DNA of 64,000 nucleotides. It comes from Mesonia ostreae. Lineage in GTDB: Bacteria > Bacteroidota > Bacteroidia > Flavobacteriales > Flavobacteriaceae. This document shows positions 26,267 to 35,152 of the stretch, piece by piece; within the stretch, counting starts at the first letter, position 1, and each line of letters starts with the position of its first letter. Position numbers and translations under genes: made by a program. Location of the stretch: the NCBI RefSeq assembly GCF_031845265.1, contig NZ_JAVRBG010000013.1, positions 27,379 through 91,378 of the forward strand, written 5' to 3'. The notes under the pieces are model-generated. The model worked only from the letters and a program-made list of their open reading frames with translations, did not search any database and was not told the DNA's origin.

Positions 26267-26881
26267 CTATAGGTCTTCTAATAGCAACAAATATAAGTTT
26301 TTAGAAGGACTACCGTAGCTCATAAAATCACTTTCTTTTTTATCTTGAAAAGTTTTAATGGTAGTGATATTAGAAGGAATTTTATTCCGGTTTTTATTTT
26401 TAATACCCCTTAAACCTTCTCCAATTGTGTCTATAAGCTGGCTAGTAGATGCTAAGATGATAAAATCTTGCGGTAATTCATCTAATTTTTTTTCTCCTAT
26501 TTGGTTAGATGAAATTAATAACGCACCTGTATTGGCAATTAGATATTCACATGTGGAAAGAAAAAAAGAAGAATCTGAGTTTTTGTTAAACTCCAATTTA
26601 AAATCTTTAAAAGTTGCTTTTAAGTTTTCATCAAAACAACAAACCGAAGAACCTTCTACACCCCAATTATTTTCTTTAAGAATGGAATGAAATGTGTCTA
26701 ACATTTCATCTCTTTCACTACAATATAAGAATTTGCCGCCATTCTTTTTAAAATTGACCATAAAATTCTCGTCCGTAGGCAACTTTTCCTCGGGCATGAA
26801 TTTGCTCTGATCTTTTTTATTAGAATCCGCTTTTTTTTCTGATTTAAACCTGAATCCTAATATTTTACTAAATATACTCAT
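26267..26881 (-). CDS. LUD-domain (LutC-like) protein
   Basis: The 204-residue product resembles LutC/LUD proteins, which in lactate-utilisation operons act with iron-sulfur partners. The diagnostic region is CEYLIANTGALLISSNQIGE near residue 112, followed by PQDFIILASTSQLIDTIGEG. The C-terminal GSPSKNLYLLLLEDL replaces the usual GP(G/S)(R/K)T-type ending. No lutA or lutB gene is present. In Bacteroidota a LUD gene commonly stands between ftsH and cdsA, as here, so a housekeeping role other than lactate oxidation is likely but undefined. A hairpin separates it from ftsH. Confidence 0.82.
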   Translation of the reverse strand: MSIFSKILGFRFKSEKKADSNKKDQSKFMPEEKLPTDENFMVNFKKNGGKFLYCSERDEMLDTFHSILKENNWGVEGSSVCCFDENLKATFKDFKLEFNKNSDSSFFLSTCEYLIANTGALLISSNQIGEKKLDELPQDFIILASTSQLIDTIGEGLRGIKNKNRNKIPSNITTIKTFQDKKESDFMSYGSPSKNLYLLLLEDL

Positions 26882-26928
26882 ATTCAGTGATGGGGTAAAT
26901 AAAATTAATGTTGCATTAAATCAAATAT

Positions 26929-26970
26929 AAAAAATATAGATTTAGTCTTATGACTAAATCTATATTTTTT
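26929..26970 (-). terminator. terminator hairpin directly after ftsH
   Basis: The arms at 26929-26947 and 26952-26970 are 19-base perfect complements around TTAT, with A and T runs at the ends, so it can act in both directions. It overlaps the first base pair of the ftsH stop codon and lies in front of the LUD-cdsA-psd group. Confidence 0.75.
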
Positions 26971-28975
26971 AAGATTCTGAAGTATTGTTTTCTTCAATGC
27001 TATCTTCCTTTGCCGAAAATACTTCAGCAGATGGAGTTTCTTTTCCTTCTTTCTTGGCGTAAGGTCTATCTCCAAAAATTCGTTGCAAATCGTCTTTAAA
27101 AATAACTTCCTTATCCAATAAGATTTCAGCTAACTGCGTAAGCTTATCTTGATGTAATGTCAATAAATCTATTGCTCTTTTATATTGTTCTTCAATGATA
27201 TTAGAAATCTCTTTGTCAATCAATTCAGAAGTCTTCTCACTATAAGGTTTGGTGAAGTTATATTCACTCTGTCCAGAAGAATCATAATAGGTAAGGTTAC
27301 CCACGTTTTCATTAAGACCATAGATGGTTACCATCGCTTTTGCTTGCTTGGTTACTTTTTCTAAATCGCTTAATGCTCCTGTAGAAATCTTATTAAAGAT
27401 TACTTTCTCTGCAGCTCTACCTCCCATAGTGGCACACATTTCGTCCAACATTTGTTCGGTACGAACAATAAGTCTTTCCTCTGGTAAATACCAAGCTGCT
27501 CCTAGAGATTGACCTCTAGGTACAATGGTAACTTTCACTAGGGGAGCCGCATGCTCTAACATCCAGCTTACCGTAGCGTGACCAGCTTCGTGAAAAGCAA
27601 TCGCTTTCTTTTCATCTGGCGTAATAATTTTATTTTTCTTCTCTAGACCTCCTACAATTCTATCTACAGCATCCAGGAAATCTTGTTTTCCTACTGCTTT
27701 GTTTCCTTTTCTAGCAGCAATTAACGCCGCTTCGTTACAAACATTCGCAATATCTGCTCCAGAGAAACCTGGTGTCTGTTTCGCTAGGAATTCCGTATCC
27801 AATTCATCAGCTACTTTCTTAAGAGGTCTTAAGTGAACTTCAAAGATTTCTTTACGTTCTCTAATATCTGGTAGATCAACATAAATTTGTCTGTCAAAAC
27901 GTCCTGCTCGCATTAAAGCTTTATCCAAAACATCTGCACGGTTGGTTGCACCAATAACAATCACATTGGTATTGGTACCAAAACCATCCATTTCTGTAAG
28001 TAACTGGTTAAGCGTATTTTCTCTTTCGTCATTAGAACCTCCTAGGTTAGATTTCCCTCTTGCTCTACCAATGGCATCAATTTCATCAATAAAAATTATT
28101 GAAGGTGATTTTTCTTTTGCTTGTTTAAATAAGTCTCTTACTCTAGAAGCTCCAACTCCAACAAACATTTCTACAAAATCTGATCCAGACAAAGAGTAGA
28201 AAGGCACTTTGGCTTCTCCCGCAACTGCTTTTGCCAATAGCGTTTTACCGGTTCCTGGAGGTCCTACCAATAGGGCTCCTTTTGGAATTTTACCACCTAA
28301 GGCGGTATACTTTTCTGGGGTTTTTAAGAAATCTACAATTTCTTGAACCTCTTCTTTTGCGCCTTGTAAACCAGCTACATCTTTAAATGAAGCTTTAACA
28401 TCTGTATTTTTATCAAAAAGTTTTGCCTTAGATTTACCGATGTTAAAAATTTGTCCGCCAGGGCCTCCTCCTCCGCCGCCGCTCATTCTACGCATAATAA
28501 AGATCCAAACTCCAATGATTAAAATAAAAGGAAGTAACGACCAAATAAGATCTCCCCAAACATCAGAATGGGTTTCGTTTACTCTTATGGTATCTAGATT
28601 GTACTCATTTTTAATTTCATCAAAATCATTTTCAAAATTTTGAAGATCTCCTAGTTCAAAGGTGTAATTTGGAGTTTCACCGCTAGGTAGAATTTCTTTT
28701 TCTTTGTTTTTTTGGTGCTTAGGTAGTTGCTCTGCTTGCTCGGTTAGGTAAACGTTAGCAGTTCTTTTATTAATAACTACTACTTTTTTTACTTCTCCTT
28801 CTTTCAGAAAAGATTCAAACTCAGCGATATTCGTTTTAGCTGGTTCATTAAAACCGCTTCCGCTAAAGAAATTGATTCCTAAAAAGATAAGTATAATTCC
28901 CGCGTAGATCCAATACGAATTGAATTTAGGCTTATGACCGCCTTCGGGCTTTTTTTTGTCTTGTTGCTTAGCCAT
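26969..28975 (-). CDS. ftsH: ATP-dependent zinc metalloprotease FtsH
   Basis: FtsH is the membrane-anchored AAA+ protease that removes damaged membrane proteins and regulates lipid enzymes. Two membrane helices (about 19-37 and 145-162) border the periplasmic domain. The AAA module has Walker A GPPGTGKT, Walker B IIFIDEIDAIG and the second region of homology ATNRADVLDKALMRAGRFDR. The zinc site is HEAGH. The start is the ATG at 28975 (MAKQQDKKK); a reading that begins further upstream would overlap rsfS and has no similarity to FtsH. The 668-residue length and acidic C-terminal tail are normal for the phylum. It follows rsfS by 20 bases. Confidence 0.97.
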   Translation of the reverse strand: MAKQQDKKKPEGGHKPKFNSYWIYAGIILIFLGINFFSGSGFNEPAKTNIAEFESFLKEGEVKKVVVINKRTANVYLTEQAEQLPKHQKNKEKEILPSGETPNYTFELGDLQNFENDFDEIKNEYNLDTIRVNETHSDVWGDLIWSLLPFILIIGVWIFIMRRMSGGGGGGPGGQIFNIGKSKAKLFDKNTDVKASFKDVAGLQGAKEEVQEIVDFLKTPEKYTALGGKIPKGALLVGPPGTGKTLLAKAVAGEAKVPFYSLSGSDFVEMFVGVGASRVRDLFKQAKEKSPSIIFIDEIDAIGRARGKSNLGGSNDERENTLNQLLTEMDGFGTNTNVIVIGATNRADVLDKALMRAGRFDRQIYVDLPDIRERKEIFEVHLRPLKKVADELDTEFLAKQTPGFSGADIANVCNEAALIAARKGNKAVGKQDFLDAVDRIVGGLEKKNKIITPDEKKAIAFHEAGHATVSWMLEHAAPLVKVTIVPRGQSLGAAWYLPEERLIVRTEQMLDEMCATMGGRAAEKVIFNKISTGALSDLEKVTKQAKAMVTIYGLNENVGNLTYYDSSGQSEYNFTKPYSEKTSELIDKEISNIIEEQYKRAIDLLTLHQDKLTQLAEILLDKEVIFKDDLQRIFGDRPYAKKEGKETPSAEVFSAKEDSIEENNTSES

Positions 28976-28995
28976 TATGTAAAAGTGCTTGTAAT

Positions 28996-29367
28996 TTAGT
29001 AATTTGTTTGTATTGTGGTAGATTTGGCATCTCCCCAAAGGCCTTCAATATCGTAAAATTCTCTAATGTGTTTTTGAAAAACGTGAACTACAACATTTAC
29101 ATAATCAATAAGGACCCATTCGGCATTTTCTGTGCCTTCCACATGCCAAGGCTTGTCTTTTAAAGACTTGCTTACTCCTTTTTGAACAGAGTTAACAATA
29201 GCGTTTACTTGGGTGTTGGAAGTACCATTACAAATTACAAAATAGTCACAAACCGTATTTTCAATCTCGCGAAGATCTAGTATGCGTATGTCATTACCCT
29301 TAACATCTTCTATACCTTTTATGATTTGCGTTAGGAGTAGGTCTGTGTTATTTTCAGTTTTTATCAT
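28996..29367 (-). CDS. rsfS: ribosome silencing factor RsfS
   Basis: RsfS (YbeB/Iojap) binds ribosomal protein L14 and blocks joining of the subunits in stationary phase or starvation. The 123-residue sequence carries the family core: DYFVICNGTSNTQVNAI near residue 42 and EWVLIDYVNVVVHVF near 83, followed by REFYDIEGLWGDA. The gene is divergent from birA, with a minus-7 box TAACTTTG 20 bases before its ATG, and leads into ftsH. Confidence 0.95.
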   Translation of the reverse strand: MIKTENNTDLLLTQIIKGIEDVKGNDIRILDLREIENTVCDYFVICNGTSNTQVNAIVNSVQKGVSKSLKDKPWHVEGTENAEWVLIDYVNVVVHVFQKHIREFYDIEGLWGDAKSTTIQTNY

Positions 29368-29386
29368 TAAATTTATTTATTTTGTG

Positions 29387-29394
29387 CAAAGTTA
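29387..29394 (-). promoter_or_regulatory. minus-7 promoter box of rsfS-ftsH
   Basis: The complement reads TAACTTTG, an exact TAnnTTTG match, placed 20 bases before the rsfS start. No TTG lies about 19 bases upstream. Confidence 0.4.
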
Positions 29395-29459
29395 TTATTT
29401 TTTGCTCTTTTTTTGCATTGTTAACAAAAACTTATCGTTCTATTATCAACACTTTTTTT

Positions 29460-30191
29460 ATGAAGAGTATCAAAGTCCGTACCACCCCATCTACTAATAT
29501 CTATTTGCGTGAATTATATCGTGCCAATCCTAACATAAAAAACTGTTATGTAGTTGCCGAAAATCAAACGCAGGGAAGAGGACAAATGGGCGCTAATTGG
29601 AATTCAGAAAAAGGTAAGAACCTAACCTTTAGCGTTCTTTTAGACGGTTTAAATCTTAAAATAGAAAACCAGTTTAAATTAAGTGCTATTACTTCTTTGG
29701 CAGTTTTAAAGGTGTTAAAGAGGTTGGGCGTTCTTAATTTAAAAGTAAAATGGCCTAACGACATATTGGCAGATGGATTTAAAATTTGTGGAATTCTTAT
29801 TGAAAACATTTTTGGCAATCAAAAAATTAATACTGCAATCATTGGAGTAGGGCTTAATGTAAACCAGATAAATTTTGATACTTTGTACAGAGCTTCTTCA
29901 TTAAAAGAACTTACGGGCATTCATTATGATTTGGACAATGTGCTAAAACAATTGGTGCAACAGATTGAAAATGATATCTATGAGTTTTTAACATTTTCTC
30001 ACGAAGCTATTTTAGAAAAATACCACAAACATTTGTTTAGAATGGAAAAGGCTTCTACTTTTCAATTTCCCAACGGAGAGCGAACTACGGGCATCATAAA
30101 AAAAGTCTCCCAACAAGGTTTGTTAGAAATCTTGTTTGAAGACGAGAAACTAAGCTCTTTTGAAATCAAAGAAATTAGGCTGCTTTATTAA
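29460..30191 (+). CDS. birA: biotin--[acetyl-CoA-carboxylase] ligase
   Basis: The enzyme attaches biotin to carboxylases; the pyruvate carboxylase at 50671 would be one substrate. The biotinyl-AMP loop appears as QTQGRGQMGANWNSEKGKNL, with the KWPNDI motif following near residue 100 and GVGLNVNQ near 140. No N-terminal helix-turn-helix is present, so this is the non-regulatory group I form, with a small C-terminal SH3-like domain. I chose the ATG at 29460 (MKSIKVRTTPSTN), because the STN motif that follows is the normal N-terminus. Its last 4 bases overlap the end of the convergent SRPBCC gene. Confidence 0.93.
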   Translation: MKSIKVRTTPSTNIYLRELYRANPNIKNCYVVAENQTQGRGQMGANWNSEKGKNLTFSVLLDGLNLKIENQFKLSAITSLAVLKVLKRLGVLNLKVKWPNDILADGFKICGILIENIFGNQKINTAIIGVGLNVNQINFDTLYRASSLKELTGIHYDLDNVLKQLVQQIENDIYEFLTFSHEAILEKYHKHLFRMEKASTFQFPNGERTTGIIKKVSQQGLLEILFEDEKLSSFEIKEIRLLY

Positions 30192-30580
30192 AGCTTAGCC
30201 ATGTTCTCACATAGGGCATTGATAAAGTTTTTTAATGGAATTTTAATCATCATGGCCATCATAGCATTAAACTCTCCTTCAAAAACAAGTTGTACTTCGC
30301 TTTCTTCGGAAGAAATTTCAGCAATATTTGCGGTAAGCGTAAACGGAAGCTTTTCACTTCTTGCGCCCAAAATTACTTGATGGAAAGGAGTTGTGTCCTT
30401 GATAAGAAGTTTAATTTCTGGCATTCCTTTAAGTTGAAACAAAAAACTATCCTCACCTTTTACCTCAAACTTTTGTATAGAATTGGGCATAATGCTTTCG
30501 TAATTTTTTACTTCGGTAAGAAAATGGAATAATTCTTCCTGACTTTTATTGACCTTATTTTTTTCGCTTTCTAAGTGCAT
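30188..30580 (-). CDS. SRPBCC (START-like) family protein
   Basis: The 130-residue protein has the layout of the START/Bet v1-like SRPBCC superfamily: an N-terminal strand, two short helices (QEELFHFLTEVKNYESIMP), a series of strands and a long C-terminal helix (IPLKNFINALCENMAKL). These proteins bind hydrophobic ligands; the ligand here is unknown. The ATG at 30580 is chosen because it lies 2 bases after the pyrE stop; an earlier ATG would overlap pyrE. It is cotranscribed with pyrE, a pairing I recall from other Flavobacteriia. Confidence 0.82.
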   Translation of the reverse strand: MHLESEKNKVNKSQEELFHFLTEVKNYESIMPNSIQKFEVKGEDSFLFQLKGMPEIKLLIKDTTPFHQVILGARSEKLPFTLTANIAEISSEESEVQLVFEGEFNAMMAMMIKIPLKNFINALCENMAKL

Positions 30581-30582
30581 AT

Positions 30583-31230
30583 TTATAATTTTGGACTCCA
30601 AGTAGAAGGATTATTTCTCCAATCTTGAAGCGTTTCTAGCTCTTTTCTGTTTAAATAATTATTTTCGTAGGCTTGCTCTATAAGCGCAGAGTAGTCACTT
30701 AACGTGTGTACTTCTAAATGCTCTTTTTCAAAATTTTCTTTTGCTACATCAAATCCGTAAGAGAAAATAGCAAGCATTCCTTTTACATTGCAATTCGCAC
30801 TCTTTAAGGCTTTTACCGCATTAAGACTACTGTTTCCTGTGCTAATTAGATCTTCAATTACCACGACACTTTGTCCGCCTTCCAAATGACCTTCAATCTG
30901 GTTTTGTCTTCCGTGTTTTTTAGCTTCCGGTCTCACGTATACAAAAGGAACTCCTAAATATTCAGCAACAAGCATCCCAATTCCTATGGCTCCAGTAGCT
31001 ACACCTGCAATTACATCGGCTTTGCCATAAATTTTTTCTACTTGTTTGGCCATATGGTCTCTTACAAAGTTACGAATGGGCGGATAAGATAAAATAATTC
31101 GGTTATCGCAGTAAATGGGTGACTTCCATCCACTAGACCATGTAAAAGGTTCTTGCGGGTTTAATTTAATTGCTTTAATTTGCAACAGTAATTCAGCTGT
31201 TTTTTTGGCAGTTTCTTTATCTAAAATCAT
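30583..31230 (-). CDS. pyrE: orotate phosphoribosyltransferase
   Basis: PyrE makes orotidine monophosphate from orotate and PRPP in pyrimidine synthesis. The PRPP-binding motif is VVVIEDLISTGNSS near residue 121, and the flexible catalytic loop contains RPEAKKHGRQNQIEG near 100. Length 215 is normal. The start codon is only 7 bases from the start codon of the divergent NUDIX gene, so its promoter must lie in the NUDIX coding sequence. The SRPBCC gene follows after 2 bases. Confidence 0.96.
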   Translation of the reverse strand: MILDKETAKKTAELLLQIKAIKLNPQEPFTWSSGWKSPIYCDNRIILSYPPIRNFVRDHMAKQVEKIYGKADVIAGVATGAIGIGMLVAEYLGVPFVYVRPEAKKHGRQNQIEGHLEGGQSVVVIEDLISTGNSSLNAVKALKSANCNVKGMLAIFSYGFDVAKENFEKEHLEVHTLSDYSALIEQAYENNYLNRKELETLQDWRNNPSTWSPKL

Positions 31231-31237
31231 TCTGTAA

Positions 31238-31861
31238 ATGTATAAAGTTTTTGTAAATGATATTCCATTAATTCTTTCGACAAAGAAAGATATTGGAAAT
31301 CAATATACTTCTATCCCAATTAAAACGGCGAAGATAAAACGTATTATTAAAAAAGTAAGTAAAGGAGAGCTTTTTTATGTAAATCTTTATCACGAAAAGG
31401 AAGATGAGTTGCTTGAAATTTTAAAAACTAAATTAAAAACGATTGTAGCTGGCGGCGGATTGGTATACAATGAAAAAGGAGAAATTTTATTTATTAAGCG
31501 TAAGGGAAGATGGGATTTGCCCAAAGGTAAGGCTGAAGATGGCGAAAGTATTGAGGAGACTTCCTTAAGAGAAGTAGAGGAGGAGACCCAAGTAGAAGGT
31601 TTAGAGATTACCAAATTTTTACAAGTGACGTATCATATTCTAAAACGAAATGGAAAATACAAATTGAAGGAAACGCATTGGTTCGAAATGAAAACCTGTT
31701 ATAAGGGAGAGCTAGTGCCTCAAAAAAATGAAGGTATTAAAAAAGCGAAATGGAAAAACTTTGAAAAAAGTCAAAAAGCGCTTCAAAAATCCTATGAAAA
31801 TATTAAACTACTTTTTCCTAAAGAGTATTTAATTCAGCATCCTAAAAACCGGATACACTAA
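31238..31861 (+). CDS. NUDIX hydrolase
   Basis: The Nudix box lies at residues 97-119: Gly97, Glu103, then REVEEE at 111-116, with Gln in place of the conserved glycine near the end. Ahead of it lies about 68 residues of N-terminal extension that is typical of the Bacteroidota members and is not part of the Nudix fold. The family hydrolyses nucleoside diphosphates linked to another group; the substrate cannot be read off. Its start is 7 bases from the divergent pyrE start, and its last 33 bases overlap the 3' end of the convergent M14 peptidase gene. Confidence 0.9.
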   Translation: MYKVFVNDIPLILSTKKDIGNQYTSIPIKTAKIKRIIKKVSKGELFYVNLYHEKEDELLEILKTKLKTIVAGGGLVYNEKGEILFIKRKGRWDLPKGKAEDGESIEETSLREVEEETQVEGLEITKFLQVTYHILKRNGKYKLKETHWFEMKTCYKGELVPQKNEGIKKAKWKNFEKSQKALQKSYENIKLLFPKEYLIQHPKNRIH

Positions 31862-33580
31862 ATGGGCTTTTTCGTAATTGGGACTTTTCTTATGAATCCA
31901 ATCCAATTGCGCATACCAGTTATTTCTAAAGGCTTTGTCTTTGGCTTTTTTGTCTTCAAAGGCTTTCTTTACGGAAGGGTTTTCTTTTAAGAAAGAAAGT
32001 GCTATGTCTTCAAATACATACGGAGAGAAACCTTCTTTTTGCTGAAGAATGGTGTCGAAAAAATTCCAATTAAAAAAAGAATCTACTGCGGAAGGCTCTA
32101 AAGTCTCTAGCAAATATCGCATTCCAGCTTGGTGCGTAGGAACAATCATATCTCCTTTTCTAAACTTTACTCTTTTAACGGAGGCGGTAACGCTAGTATT
32201 TTTGTGAAGGTAATGTCCTTCATAGGGAGTAGATGAAGTCTCAAAATTTTTGATTCTATAAACCTCTACTTCCATGAGGCTATCTTTTTCTAAAGTCTCG
32301 AAATCTATCTTATTTGCTAGAAGCCGGTCTTTAATTGCCCACCATCCTTGCGGAATCACATAAGCTTTTGGAATAGAAATACTGTCTTTCGCTTGGAAAT
32401 AATCATAATACGAGACTTCTTTATGAAACGGTTTCTCTTTATTGTATTTAAGTCGGGATAGCTGAGTGACTTCACTTTTAAGCTTTTCAGCTTCATAGCC
32501 TTGAAAATCGATGGTGGTAAGCGTGTCCTTATTCACCGCATAATTAATAGGGTAGAATTTCGAGTCTTCAAAGTACTTTTGATTTTCAGCGCGGAGTTTT
32601 TTAATGCGACCTTCGCTATTTTCAATAATATCTATACAAGTGGTCATCAATTCATAGGTGCTTTCTACTCGCTGTTGATAAGGCTTTAACATGTGGGTTT
32701 CTATCATCAACCCCAGTGTGTTCCATAAAGTGGTATATCCTGTAGAATATCTAGGAGTATCGAGAAATTGAGAAAAACCTTTTTCGGGCACTTCATTAAA
32801 TACATTTACATACGGAGTTATGGGAATTCCTTTTACAGCCAAACTATCTTCCAATTGGATCATAAGATTCTCTTTCAGGTATTTTCCCAAAGAGCCTCCC
32901 AATCTATTGTGTTGCGTAAGAAGATGTGTTAGCGTATATTGATAATCTGCGCCATTGCTTACATGGTTGTCAATAAAAACATCTGGATTCACTTGATGAA
33001 AAATTTCCGCGAAAGCGAACGCATTTTTAGAATCCATTTTAATAAAATCGCGGTTGAGGTCATAATTTCTAGCATTTCCTCTAAAACCGTATTCCTTAGG
33101 TCCGTTTTGATTGGTGCGAGAAGTACTGTTTCTATTTAATGCGCCTCCAACATTATATATAGGTATGGTTGCAATCACCGTATTTTTTGGCGCTTTTAAA
33201 GAATCCTGAGCAAATTTTCTCAACATGATCATAGTAGCATCTATCCCATCACTTTCTCCAGGATGAATACCGTTATTAATGAGTAAAACGGTTTTGTTTT
33301 TATGAATAGCACTCCAGTCGAAATTACTTTCTGGATCGTAGACAACTAAATGCAAAGGCTCCCCGCTATCTGTAATTCCAACCTTTTTCATTTGGATAGT
33401 TGTAAAAGCGTCGTCTAATTGAGTATAAAAATCTATAACTTCTTTATAAGTTCCCGTTTCTTCACCATTCGATTTTTCGAAGGTGGTAGATAAGTCATAT
33501 TCTTTAGTGATTTTGTATTTTGATAGGTCACAGCTGGTTATAATGACTATAGTAAGGATTAAGATGCTTATGTTTTTCAT
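31829..33580 (-). CDS. M14 family zinc carboxypeptidase lipoprotein
   Basis: The lipobox ITSC (Cys17) predicts a lipoprotein. The zinc motif HPGE (in NNGIHPGESDGIDATMI) supplies the first two ligands, and the later histidine lies in DNHVSNGADYQYTLTH near residue 205. The catalytic domain fills about residues 50-310; the C-terminal 270 residues are unassigned and end HLVYPVFRMLN. This is a long M14 type that is common in Bacteroidota. It should act on peptides or murein at the cell envelope. The gene overlaps the NUDIX gene tail to tail by 33 bases. A copy of the TTTCCGCGAAAGCG motif is inside it (33004-33019). Confidence 0.9.
   Translation of the reverse strand: MKNISILILTIVIITSCDLSKYKITKEYDLSTTFEKSNGEETGTYKEVIDFYTQLDDAFTTIQMKKVGITDSGEPLHLVVYDPESNFDWSAIHKNKTVLLINNGIHPGESDGIDATMIMLRKFAQDSLKAPKNTVIATIPIYNVGGALNRNSTSRTNQNGPKEYGFRGNARNYDLNRDFIKMDSKNAFAFAEIFHQVNPDVFIDNHVSNGADYQYTLTHLLTQHNRLGGSLGKYLKENLMIQLEDSLAVKGIPITPYVNVFNEVPEKGFSQFLDTPRYSTGYTTLWNTLGLMIETHMLKPYQQRVESTYELMTTCIDIIENSEGRIKKLRAENQKYFEDSKFYPINYAVNKDTLTTIDFQGYEAEKLKSEVTQLSRLKYNKEKPFHKEVSYYDYFQAKDSISIPKAYVIPQGWWAIKDRLLANKIDFETLEKDSLMEVEVYRIKNFETSSTPYEGHYLHKNTSVTASVKRVKFRKGDMIVPTHQAGMRYLLETLEPSAVDSFFNWNFFDTILQQKEGFSPYVFEDIALSFLKENPSVKKAFEDKKAKDKAFRNNWYAQLDWIHKKSPNYEKAHLVYPVFRMLN
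33004..33019. repeat. copy of the TTTCCGCGAAAGCG hairpin motif, inside a coding sequence
   Basis: The sequence TTTCCGCGAAAGCGAA is identical over 16 bases to the intergenic copy at 46546-46561. Here it codes for part of FAFAEIF on the minus strand, so coding constraint may explain part of the match. Confidence 0.45.
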
Positions 33581-33607
33581 AAAGGATAAAATTTCAAGTG
33601 AAAGCTA

Positions 33608-33637
33608 TTGAATTATGAAACTAAATTAGTAATTTAG
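33608..33637 (+). promoter_or_regulatory. promoter of the T9SS-sorted protein gene
   Basis: TTG at 33608-33610, then exactly 19 bases, then TAATTTAG (33630-33637), one mismatch from TAnnTTTG. The transcript would begin about 24 bases before the ATG at 33668. Confidence 0.5.
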
Positions 33638-33667
33638 GCGCTTACAAACTTATAAACCCGAATTAAA

Positions 33668-34549
33668 ATGAAAAAAATTACTTTATTGGCAGCTGCTTTT
33701 GCAGTGTCTACGTTTATGAATGCACAAGATGTTTTATCTCACTCTGTAGATAATTCTTTTATGGAAACTGGTTCTGTAGCATGTGCAGCGGGTGGAGGAA
33801 CTCCACAGGCAACTTCTAGTGCAAACATTTTTTATAGATCTTATACTCCATCAGATTTTGGATATACAGGTGACTTTAATGTTGAAGGATCTGATTTCTT
33901 TATATCTTTTTCTGATGTAGGGGGAACTAATCCTACACATGATTATACGGTAAGATTTTATATTGCTGATGCTGCTTTCCCAGGAGGAAATTTAACTGAA
34001 TTAGCTTCTGTAGATCTTCAAGCGACTGTTGAAGATGATGCAATGAAAATTGAAGCTAGATTAGATGATGTATTAACTTTATCAGCAAGTCAAGAAATTA
34101 TTATTGGTCTCGATATTCCTGCATCTCCAGAAGCTCCAAACAATTTAGATATGAGAATAGGTATTAATGCGGCTGGACAAAATGCTCCAAGTTATCTTTA
34201 TGCTGAGGGTTGTGGTATTACTACTCCAACACCTGCGGCTGACGTAGGAGACTTCCCTAACAATAATATAATTTTAGATTTAGTTGGAACTGGTACATTA
34301 GCAGTGGATAGTGCAATTGCTGCGCAAGTTTCTTTATACCCTAATCCAGTGAACAATGTATTAAACATTACTGTTCCTTCTTCTATTCAAATTGAAGGTG
34401 CTATGATGTATGATATCTTAGGGAAAGGTACGCAAGTAGAAGTTTCTGCTAATAATACTATCAATACTTCTTCTATAGCTTCTGGTGTTTATTTATTAAC
34501 CATCAATACTAATGAAGGAAACATTACTAAAAAAGTAGTGAAGCAATAA
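33668..34549 (+). CDS. secreted protein with T9SS type A sorting domain
   Basis: A signal peptide (about 1-19, ending MNAQ) brings the protein across the inner membrane. The C-terminal 75 residues form the type IX secretion sorting domain: LYPNPVNNVLNI, then MMYDILGK, then SGVYLLTINTNEG and KKVVKQ. The intervening 200 residues form a beta-rich domain without recognisable catalytic motifs; aspartate and alanine are frequent, and one pair of cysteines may form a disulfide. Such domains in T9SS cargo often mediate adhesion or sugar binding, but this one is unassigned. It has its own promoter and a strong terminator, and is the first of three T9SS cargo genes in the window. Confidence 0.9.
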   Translation: MKKITLLAAAFAVSTFMNAQDVLSHSVDNSFMETGSVACAAGGGTPQATSSANIFYRSYTPSDFGYTGDFNVEGSDFFISFSDVGGTNPTHDYTVRFYIADAAFPGGNLTELASVDLQATVEDDAMKIEARLDDVLTLSASQEIIIGLDIPASPEAPNNLDMRIGINAAGQNAPSYLYAEGCGITTPTPAADVGDFPNNNIILDLVGTGTLAVDSAIAAQVSLYPNPVNNVLNITVPSSIQIEGAMMYDILGKGTQVEVSANNTINTSSIASGVYLLTINTNEGNITKKVVKQ

Positions 34550-34572
34550 GCTTTAAAACTTTTAGATATTTT

Positions 34573-34600
34573 AAAAGCTCCCATTAGGGAGCTTTTTTTA
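34573..34600. terminator. terminator of the T9SS-sorted protein gene
   Basis: AAGCTCCC (34575-34582), loop ATTA, GGGAGCTT (34587-34594) followed by a run of T; A residues precede the left arm, so it also serves the convergent coaD. Confidence 0.85.
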
Positions 34601-34642
34601 TGACTATACTTATGTGATTATCGTAGATTAATTTGTTATTCA

Positions 34643-35101
34643 TTAAGACTTCACTCGTACAGCATCTGGTACCAACATCGTATAATCCCCTTGGTTTCTA
34701 ATCACATCTCTTACGATAGAAGAAGAAATATAACTTTTACCACTTGAAGTTAAAAGGAACACAGTTTCTATTTGTTCTAATTTTCTATTGGTATGCGCAA
34801 TGGCTTTTTCAAATTCAAAATCTGCGGGATTTCTAAGACCTCTCAAGATGAAAGGCGCATTTTCTTTTATGCAAAAATCTACTGTTAGACCTTTATAGGT
34901 TTTCACTACGATTTTTGGCTCATCTTTAAAAGCTTCTTCTACAAATTGTCTTCTTTCTTCTAAAGAAAACATATACTTCTTGTCGGCATTAACGCCTATA
35001 GCTAAGATTACCTCATCAAATAGCTGAAGGCTACGTTCTATAATATCATAATGTCCTAAGGTGATAGGATCAAATGATCCTGGAAAAACTGCTTTTTTCA
35101 T
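34643..35101 (-). CDS. coaD: phosphopantetheine adenylyltransferase
   Basis: CoaD performs the next-to-last step in coenzyme A synthesis. The nucleotidyltransferase motif FPGSFDPITLGHYDII is at residues 6-21, and the ISSSIVRD segment (the ISSTxxR motif) is near residue 126. The RGLRNPADFEFE block near 90 is diagnostic. Length 152 is normal. It follows ddl by 51 bases on the same strand, so the two are probably cotranscribed. Confidence 0.96.
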   Translation of the reverse strand: MKKAVFPGSFDPITLGHYDIIERSLQLFDEVILAIGVNADKKYMFSLEERRQFVEEAFKDEPKIVVKTYKGLTVDFCIKENAPFILRGLRNPADFEFEKAIAHTNRKLEQIETVFLLTSSGKSYISSSIVRDVIRNQGDYTMLVPDAVRVKS

Positions 35102-35152
35102 CGTAGTATTGTTTTTCTTGAAGTTACTAAATTATTGAGAAAGAGTTTCTTT

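Noticed and set aside
26267..26881. A lactate utilisation operon (lutABC)
   Set aside because: Only a LutC-like protein exists, and it sits with ftsH, cdsA and psd; lutA and lutB are absent.
28976..29038. An N-terminal extension of FtsH by 21 residues
   Set aside because: It would overlap rsfS, has no family similarity, and the ATG at 28975 gives the typical lysine-rich start.
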